Positions 57,019 through 64,000 of a stretch of 64,000 nucleotides of DNA are shown here, piece by piece. The notes under the pieces were generated by a model. It was not told where the DNA came from. It saw nothing but the letters and a program-made list of their open reading frames with translations, and searched no databases. The stretch's first letter is position 1; each line of letters starts with the position of its first letter. Position numbers and translations under genes: made by a program. Origin of the DNA: Carettochelys insculpta (taxonomy: Eukaryota; Chordata; Testudines; Carettochelyidae); assembly GCF_033958435.1 (NCBI RefSeq), contig NC_134144.1:9604010-9668009 (forward strand), written 5' to 3'.

Positions 57019-57218
57019 CCTGGGAGAAGGTGAGGATGGCAAATAAAAAAATATCGTGAAAATAGCTGCTGCTTTGCAGAGTAACAGGGAGTCCAGGGAG
57101 TCCAATATCACAATGCTGGCTGAAGAATTTGGAGATCTTCCTGGTTTGTAAACTTTCAGGAAGAGAGCCTGTCTCTCCTAAGCTTTATATCCACTCATAT
57201 CTATTTCCCTCTTTTCAG

Positions 57219-57282
57219 AATCTTCCCCCGAGAGTACCTCTTTCAGCAGATCCACCTGTATTCCCTCGCAGACCTGCAGCAG
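57219..57282 (+). CDS. PLEKHM3: PLEKHM3 fifth coding exon (residues 627-648); gene continues beyond the window
   Basis: A 64-bp exon with acceptor CCCTCTTTTCAG at 57218 and donor GCAG|GTAAGT. AG from the previous exon plus A gives Arg627, then [21 protein letters not shown], a conserved block of the PLEKHM3 C-terminal domain. Phase 0 at the donor. I scanned 57283-64000 for the remaining C-terminal part (the last roughly 110 residues, containing the second group of zinc-binding Cys/His residues) and did not find it, so the final exon or exons lie downstream of 64000. The gene is therefore 3'-partial because of the window edge, not because of a mutation. Confidence 0.93.
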
Positions 57283-58287
57283 GTAAGTGTCTCCTGCTGA
57301 CTGTATATTTCTTCTGTGTGCCCACAGACTCCCCATCCAGTGTGGATGACAACATTGTGCTTTCCCCACTATTAACTGTAGCGGGGCCGGCCACACATCC
57401 CAGTCTCTCAGGGGTTTGTCATTCGGCAGAAAAACCGTGGCACACAGGGAGGTTCCAGAGCAAAGGTGTATGCAGCCTATGCACATCCAGGGATCAGCAA
57501 CAAGTCTCTGCAATCTTTATACAAGAAGAGCTCCCTCATCCTGAGCCAAGACAGCCGGGTTTGGCCCAGGAAAGATAAGGGCTGGTCTGCACTGGAAACG
57601 TACATTGGCACAGCTACATCTCTCAGGAGTGTGAAAACATCCACACTGCTAGCCCTGAGAACCAGAGCTGCGCCAGGCTAGCCCCCAGGCGGAACCAGCG
57701 CTGGCAGTTTTTCCATTGGCCTAGCTCCCTCTCCTTGGTAAGGGGGATTAACTGCAGCTGGGGGTGGGGTGATCCTGGATCAGGAACCAGAAGTTCAGGG
57801 CTCTTCTCCCGAGCATCCAGCCCTGGATGGGAAGGAAACAGCTCCAGGCTCTGCATGCTGCTGTCACTGCATCTCCGCCTACTTCCCAGGCTGGAGGAAT
57901 GGCAGCAGGTCGCTGCCTAAAGAAGCTTCTCTCGCTGCTCTGATTGGCTAGAATTCCAGCCAATCAGAGCCGCCTGGAGCATTGCCTGCAGCTGCGGGAG
58001 AAAAACCTCCCTGGAGAGGCCTTTCTCCACTGCTGCCATTTCCCCAGACAGGAGGCCCATGTGCGGAGATAAGTGCCCCTGCTCCCGCATGCCCCTCCTG
58101 CCCAGATCCCCATTCCCACCCCTCCTCCTGGCCAGAGCCTCCACCCTGCCCACACCTTTCACCTCCAGCCCACCCCTGAGCTCCCCCCACTGCTGCCTCC
58201 AACCCACTTGTGCACCTGACCTCCCAGCCAGGTCTCCCAACCCCAGCCCACCCCTGAACCCTAACTGCCTACCCAGATCCCCCATTT
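57283..58287. other. Intron 5 start; GC-rich, with a CCAAT inverted repeat at 57937-57970
   Basis: GCTCTGATTGGCT and AGCCAATCAGAGC are perfect 13-bp arms around AGAATTCC. A weak MITE-like AAGGGCTGGTCTGCACTGG is at 57579. No coding exon found. Confidence 0.5.
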
Positions 58288-58400
58288 AGCCTGTCCCGGC
58301 ACTCTCCCACCAGCCTGTCCCGGCACTCTCCCTCCAGCCTGACCTGCGCCCTCCCTCCAGCCTGACCTGCGCCCTCCCTCTCCCCCAGACCCTACACCTC
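58288..58400. repeat. C-rich minisatellite, about four 23-24 bp units
   Basis: Units AGCCTGTCCCGGCACTCTCC (twice) and AGCCTGACCTGCGCCCTCCC (twice) in tandem. Confidence 0.8.
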
Positions 58401-59699
58401 CTCCCTAGCAGCCCTCTCCCGCACACTGAACCTCGTACCCCCACCCATTTTTGGTCCCACCCTGGGCACTCAGAAGAGTTAATCTGGCCTTGGGGAGGCA
58501 CAACTGGACACCTCAATCTGCCATTCACAGCCCTCCTGCCTCTGCCTGTGGGGAGTGAGGTGGCTCAGTCAGGGGCCACGTCAATGAGGGGTTTGGGTTT
58601 CGGTTTTATTATTTTTTTTTTCTGCTTCTCACTTTTATGTGTCCCCTCCCCGACTGATTTTTCTGTGAGTCAGTGGCCCCCCCAACCCAAAAAAGTCCCC
58701 CACCCTGAATCACAGTGATGGGAGGCCTCTTCCTGTGGCTATAATGAATGTCTGCTGACATGGGATGGAACCACAGCTCTGGTGCCACTGACTTGAGGTT
58801 TTTCACATCAGCCCGTTTCTCCTTTAGCTTTGTCTCCCTTGCCACTTCTTCTTCAGCGTGGCCACCAGCCTGCTTCAATTTGGGTTTGGTATTTCACTCC
58901 CTTGTCCGGAGGAAAGGAGTAATTGCTTTAAAATACAGGAGTGATTCCTCCGGCAGCTTAACCCTGCAGTGTGACGTACAAATGTTTATGTGGATGTAAG
59001 GCAGGAATTGTATCTTTGTTCAGCGTTTGTGCAGCACCGAGCACAATGGAGATCTGCTCGGTGCCTGGGGCTCCTGGAAGGGATGCCGAAAGTGTGTACG
59101 TCCCGGTGTACAACAAATGTAATAATAACTATGAAATTAACCAGACACACGACTCAAAATCTGGCCATCTCGGGGTCCTGACCATCACTAATCACCCAGA
59201 TAGGTCCCAATAATTTGCTTCTTTACTTCACTTCCTGCTGAGCGAGCTGAACAGCCTTCTATGTAGTACCCATATTCCAGCATAGGACACATAGAACAAC
59301 AAGAATTAGCTCATCAAGAAGCATTGAGTGGATGGGGAGAATCCAAGTTTTGTGTGGCACAAATACACAGCGATCCAAAGCTGAGGCCTGGAGTTTGTGG
59401 GCTGGTGAGGCTGTGGAATCGGAGTCATTCGACCTTTTTTTTACAAGAAAGCCAATAGTCTAAGGAATAAAGCTGCTTCCGTGGCTTTTCGGGATTTGCT
59501 GTTGTCTCTTCTTTCAAAATCAAGCCATGAAATAATAAACTGCTTAAATCAGAAGTGGCAGTCTTCCTGGTGGGCCAGTCTGTTAGCCCCCAGTGCCTTG
59601 TCAGCTGCTTAATCAGTTCCTAACATTGGTAGTAGAGATATAGAAGCAATCAGCAGGTTAGCAAAGCCTCTGTGGGAGTGGGGATGGACAGGAGTCACA
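58401..59699. other. Intron 5 sequence; possible old repeat tail at 59010-59140
   Basis: GCAGCACCGAGCACAATGGA and CTGGGGCTCCTGGAAGG, then AATGTAATAATAAC, resemble a common ancient interspersed-repeat tail whose class I cannot name. Confidence 0.35.
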
Positions 59700-60260
59700 A
59701 TGCATCCATTTATTTAGCAGTTCATTCCAAGATATTTCTTTGTGTTTATTTGCATTCGCAATCCCGCCACCTCCCAGCTCCCCAGATTTACCATAGTTAG
59801 AGGCCCTGTAATTCAATTACTGGTTCTGCTGGGGTGGGTTAAATTGGATTTAGCATTTAATCTGGCTGTAGCCTCGTTATCAGCCTGGCGAATCTCTTCC
59901 TCATTTGAGAGCCTCTGGGTTTGAAATCAGGTTGCCTATTTCTGATGAAATGCAGCCGCAACAGGGAGCGGGGGAGGGATGACAGAATGGAGCTAATAAA
60001 GGAGCATTAGTTCCTTTAAGTACTGTCTAGCTCCTTTATCATACTTGGCCATTGTTGCTCTCAGCTGACTCCTAATTCTTGGCTGCCCAGTGTACTTTTT
60101 CAATTCCTGAACATTTCCCTATTTTTGATTCCTCTGCTGCTCATTTCCTGGTACCCAGGAGCTGCTTTATCCTTCTGTCCTGCTGTCATGGAGCATGAGC
60201 ATGCCTGGAGAATTAACCACAAGGTGCATTAAAGATTAATAGAAAGATAAAGCCTGGTGA
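59700..60260. other. Candidate conserved non-coding element
   Basis: TGTGTTTATTTGCATTCGCA, TGTAATTCAATTACTGG, GGAGCTAATAAAGGAGC and CATTAAAGATTAATAG occur in repeat-free sequence. Inference only. Confidence 0.3.
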
Positions 60261-60998
60261 GTGAATTAAAAAAAAGCGGGGAGTGGTAATCTGCTGAAGT
60301 GGTGCCTTTCCCCCAGTGACTCTAGCCATAGTCTGATGTATTTGCCCTGCAAAGGGCCCTTTAAAATGCCCAGCAAACAAGAAACGTCTTTCTGCTGGGC
60401 AGCTGTGTGTTTAGAAACAGGCTTTCCGTGAGGCTGTTGGTTGCAGACTGAATATGAGGGTACAAGAAAATAGCCAAGTGGAAATTCATGTTTGCCTGGC
60501 AGGATGATGGTGACACACACTATTATCTAGAGGATGATCTAATTTAAGACTCATGCCTGGTGCTGTTGAGGTCCTGGGTTATGACCAGTGCTCCTGAATG
60601 CTACCATAGTACAGACAACACGTAGTAATGTAGAGAGCCAGGTGCCAAGGTAGACAGTCTGCTTGTGTATCTCCGTATGAAGCAAAGGGAACCCCTACAA
60701 GCCTGGCTGAGAACGCTATTTGTTCAGGCTGTCACCAGGCTCAGTCGGCCTTGGGACGTGTGGGCTGGGCCATGCGTTTTTAAATTCTCAGCCATTTTGA
60801 CTTCACAGTGTACCCCTGAGCTGTGTACAGCTGTAAGCTGTCCTGGAGCATGGTGATGTCACAGGTGACTCAGCCTATCAGCCCCCTACCAGATGATTAG
60901 TTTGTATGAAACATTTTCATTGGTTGTATGGGGGAGATGGCCCAGAGAATGCATAATTACGTGGCCCAACTGCCACTCAGTGGCCAGGTCTACTTTAT
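60261..60998. other. Intron 5 sequence, nothing recognised
   Basis: No supported features. Confidence 0.45.
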
Positions 60999-61075
60999 CT
61001 GAAGAAGTGAGTCTGTGCTCACCAAAGCTCATGCTCAAAACTTTTCTGTTAGTCTATAAGGTGCCACAGGACCCC
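60999..61075 (+). mobile_element. Retroposon family A fragment
   Basis: ATCTGAAGAAGTGAGTCTGT GCTCACC and CTGTTAGTCTATAAGGTGCC ACAGG. Confidence 0.65.
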
Positions 61076-61139
61076 TGATAGTTTGATTTTGCACGTCCCT
61101 ACCAGGCCCGCAAAATCAAACCACAGATGATCAACCCTG

Positions 61140-61380
61140 ACCGGCTCCATTCTCCACGCACATAAATCAACACAAACCTCCCAGCACAGCCCTTCCTGCC
61201 TGATACAAATCAGCACCACAACCCCCTCACGACATCACCATCAGCACAGACGATAAACCCGAACACACACACAGTTCCTCGTTCACCAGCGGCAAAGATC
61301 AACACACATGTCCCAACACAACCTCCCAAACACAAACTACGCCACCAGCACACACAACAACCCAAACCACCTCTGGGAAG
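61140..61380. repeat. A/C-rich low-complexity tract
   Basis: Repeated AACACA/CAACAC words with almost no G on the + strand (for example CACAACAACCCAAACCACC). It follows a small M2-like piece (GATTTTGCACGTCCCTACC) at about 61085. Confidence 0.6.
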
Positions 61381-62337
61381 CCCAGAACATCTACTGAGTC
61401 TGTTTGCAATGATAGAAACAGCTACAAGCCAGCCCGAGTACTCTTTCTGTTTAAAATATCACCGAGATTAACCATCCCTGGGACTTGTTGTCTCTTACTG
61501 ACGAGCTTTTATGTTCAAGGCATTTTTAGGTTTTTTGACACGCGTGGCTTTACAAATTACGCCTATGTGACAGTCCAGGCTTCCGCAGCTAGTAGTTAAC
61601 TAATGGACTGGTAGCCTTCCTTGCTGTGATCTACAGGGAGGGCGTAATGGGCTGGGGAGGGGAGGTCTTAGCCAAAGAAGGAAAACAGCAAAGTAATATG
61701 TTTTGGAAGGCTGCCAAACTGCTAATGGGGTAGTGCCAGAGTAGCACTTGGCTGATTCACAGACCCCCACAGCTAATGGGATCAACCTGGCAGGCCTGTC
61801 CTTTAGCCAGAGAGAAAGCAGGTGATGGCTTTTTTTTTTTTTAATCCAGTTTTCACAGCAAAACAGTTGACTATGCCCAAGTTTACAGCCAGCTTAACCC
61901 AGCTATAGGAGTGTGTATTCTTAGCCTCTCCCCAAGCCTGAGCACTTCTTCATTGTTCACGCAGGCATTCAGAGGCAAGATAACTAATTAAGAGCATTCA
62001 GATTTAACCAGCAGAAAAACCGAGTGTGACAGTTCACATCTTCTGCCCCATTGGCTATGGTTGTGTTCCACACCGGCCCTGGCAGGCTTTGTAAGCCCTG
62101 AGAGTAAGCCCCATTAAAACATCACTAAATCACTGTTAGCTACTTTATCCAGGGCTATTCCAACCAATTAAAGACTTAGACAAGGGGGCGTGCTGGTAGA
62201 AAGTGTCAGAGGTTGACCTGAAAAGTCGGGGAGGGCAGGTGTTGATTTTTAGTGGTGGTGATGATATTTAGCAGATACAGTTGTTAGAACAGTTGAAGCA
62301 CTTCTCACTACTTAGACACACTGCTGGGTCTAACCTC
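61381..62337. other. Intron 5 sequence; T run at 61830-61842
   Basis: 61930-62170 is repeat-free and AT-rich (GATAACTAATTAAGAGC). Nothing else recognised. Confidence 0.4.
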
Positions 62338-62844
62338 TCTCGTCCGGCACCCTCAGAACCTGACTGGTGCCGAACAAGAGAATTTGCTAAACAACAGGAG
62401 GGCAACATTGCCTAGCATATTAGCAACGCTTCCACTGCTTACTGGGCTCTTAGCAGACATTTAGGAGTAAATTACAGCTGAAGGCGAAGCTACACTAGGT
62501 AAGAATGTCTATTCTGATACGTCGATTAGAATCGATGTGTCAGGATGGACTTTCTTACCTAGGGTAGTCCAGGCCTCTTTCAGCTCCGCGCAACGTCCCT
62601 TACACCACATGGCAAAATTGAACTGTGGAAGATCGATCCCGGCGTAGTCGATCTTCTTGTAAGTATAGACTAGCCCTCAACAATGGCCCAGAACACTGAG
62701 AGCCAGGACTGGTGGCTGAGAGCAAACTTTATGGGACTGCAGGAAACTTGGCCACACCCACGATAAGCGGTTGTCCGGCTAACTAAAATCATGCTGGATT
62801 ACAGATGTTGCCAGACAAGAGAGTGCTGGACTAGAGAGGTTCAA
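62338..62844 (+). mobile_element. Tigger/pogo-like element (family T1) split by a nested MITE
   Basis: CTCTCGTCCGGCACCCTCAG at the left and GTGCTGGACTAGAGAGGTTC AATT at the right. T1 sequence breaks at about 62482 and resumes at about 62678 (AACAATGGCCCAGAACACTG). Confidence 0.8.
62483..62677. mobile_element. M2 MITE nested in a T1 element
   Basis: GGCGAAGCTACACTAGG and AGTATAGACTAGCCCTC ends; internal GTGGAAGATCGATCCCGG and ATTAGAATCGATGTG match M2. Confidence 0.75.
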
Positions 62845-63456
62845 TTGGAATTTTCTGTGCCTGGAGCTTCTTTCCTTGCCACAGCCACTCTACTTCAGGG
62901 TGGTTGGAAATTTTATACGTCGAAACATTGCCAGCTCTGAGACTTCCTTCAGCTGGGCCCTTACAAAACACAGAGCGGAAAACCCTCCCGAGCAGCTGAT
63001 ATTTTAGATGAGTATTTACTTCCCAGATGACTGGCAGCTTATGTTGCATTTAGTGGTAATAAGATTACTCAGCGTTCTCCTTTTACCTCGGTCCCCGAGG
63101 GGAAGGGAGTTGCTGTAATTCGGAGTAGTAACGGGACTGATACGCTGGGGTCAAGCAGAAGGGGGCATCTTACGGTTAAGGAGAAAATTTTGGTTAGTGA
63201 AGGAGGCTACAGTAATTGTGTAAGGTGGTGGCCTGGAAAACGAGTGGATCTGAGTTTAATTAGACATGTCAAGAGCGTGGCTGTCCTTTGTTAAATAACA
63301 AACATGGTTTTTGTTTCTTATTTTGCTTGAAACCCAAATTTGCAACAGGGCTTCAAAACCGGATTCAGCATTCCCCTCCCTCCAGTCACGCATGTTTCCT
63401 GCCCTTCCACACCTCCCACTCAAGAGCCTTTGTAAAAACTAAAATGTAAGTAAGTA
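62845..63456. other. Intron 5 sequence, nothing recognised
   Basis: No supported features. Confidence 0.45.
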
Positions 63457-63530
63457 CAGGTGGCACCTCTCTAATCCAGGACACTTGTGTCCAGCAACAC
63501 CCGTAGTCTGGTGTGTCCGCTCTGACCAGC
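63457..63530 (+). repeat. Tigger-like left end, diverged
   Basis: TACAGGTGGCACCTCTCTAA TCCAGGACAC and CCGTAGTCTGGTGTG. The downstream part is different from T1. Confidence 0.5.
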
Positions 63531-64000
63531 GAGGAGCAAGAGAAAAGGGTGCAGCTTTAGTGGGAATTGGGAAGGAGGCATCAGCCCCACCTTCCCTCCC
63601 TAAAAGGCACTTTGCCCCCTGCAGTCTCCCCATAACCCCACCCTGAGCCCCCTCCCCATATCCCCAAATACTAATTCCTTCATCCCCCAGACCACAACCC
63701 TTTGCCCTGGCTCCCCTCCCCCACCCCAATCCCTAATTCCTGTACCCCCGACACCCCAGCCCCCTGCCCTGATGCCCCTCCCAGTCACCCGCCCAATCCC
63801 TTGCTCTGCGCCCCCTGCATTCCACACCACCCTTCAAATTCTCATCAGGACTGTCCTATTGCACCTCAGAAAATCCTCACCTACTTCTTACCTGTCCCTC
63901 ATTCAGAATAGTCCATAACTTCCTGGCCGGGGCAGGTATTTTCCATTCCCTTTTGTGTTTGGCTACAACTGGTGATCTCACGGGCTAACTGTATTACAGC
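63531..64000. other. C-rich intron 5 tract to the window edge
   Basis: 63590-63830 is C-rich (CCCCTCCCCCACCCCAATCC type). No PLEKHM3 exon is present before the edge. Confidence 0.5.

Noticed and set aside
57917..58285. Gly/Arg-rich minus-strand ORFs
   Set aside because: Reading through C-rich low-complexity DNA creates long frames without coding meaning.
1..64000. Endogenous retrovirus, CRISPR array, tRNA or rRNA genes
   Set aside because: No LTR pair, gag-pol frame, spaced direct-repeat array or cloverleaf/rRNA signature was seen.

Overview
This is a vertebrate nuclear intron-rich window, most likely from a turtle (or at least a turtle/crocodilian-type reptile). The grounds are abundant CR1 LINE 3' ends, ancient MIR-like SINEs, and dense hAT, Tigger/pogo-like and PIF/Harbinger-like non-autonomous DNA transposons of the kind typical of turtle genomes. 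Nothing bacterial or phage-like, no CRISPR array and no tRNA or rRNA gene was seen. I also saw no LTR retrovirus.

One protein-coding gene is supported: PLEKHM3 (pleckstrin homology domain containing M3) on the + strand. Five consecutive coding exons can be joined with consistent phase: 9663-10266, 21046-21981, 35631-35776, 43095-43288 and 57219-57282. All donors are GT, all acceptors inside the gene are AG, and phases run 1, 1, 0, 2, 0. They encode residues 1-648: an acidic N-terminal region, two PH domains and the start of the Cys-rich C-terminal (Rubicon-homology type) zinc-binding region. The remaining roughly 110 C-terminal residues must lie beyond position 64000. The first coding exon appears to begin at an AG at 9573, so the promoter and 5' non-coding exon(s) are probably upstream of it and were not identified.

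Layout: 1-9573 is upstream or 5'-intron sequence full of repeats. Intron 1 (10.8 kb), intron 2 (13.6 kb), intron 3 (7.3 kb), intron 4 (13.9 kb) and the start of intron 5 (at least 6.7 kb) make up nearly everything else. They contain 5'-truncated CR1 copies, a fragment of another non-LTR element (3.9-4.2 kb), a hAT family with 8-bp target duplications, Tigger-like elements with TA duplications, MITEs and several low-complexity tracts. A few repeat-poor, AT-rich, homeodomain-motif-rich blocks look like candidate conserved non-coding elements.

The most interesting structure is a set of retroposon insertions arranged as antisense-then-sense foldbacks. Three are bounded by perfect 12-13 bp target-site duplications, which suggests a recurrent snap-back or twin-priming route of insertion. 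A second pattern is that nearly all hAT-type target duplications here carry TAG at positions 4-6 of the 8-bp site.
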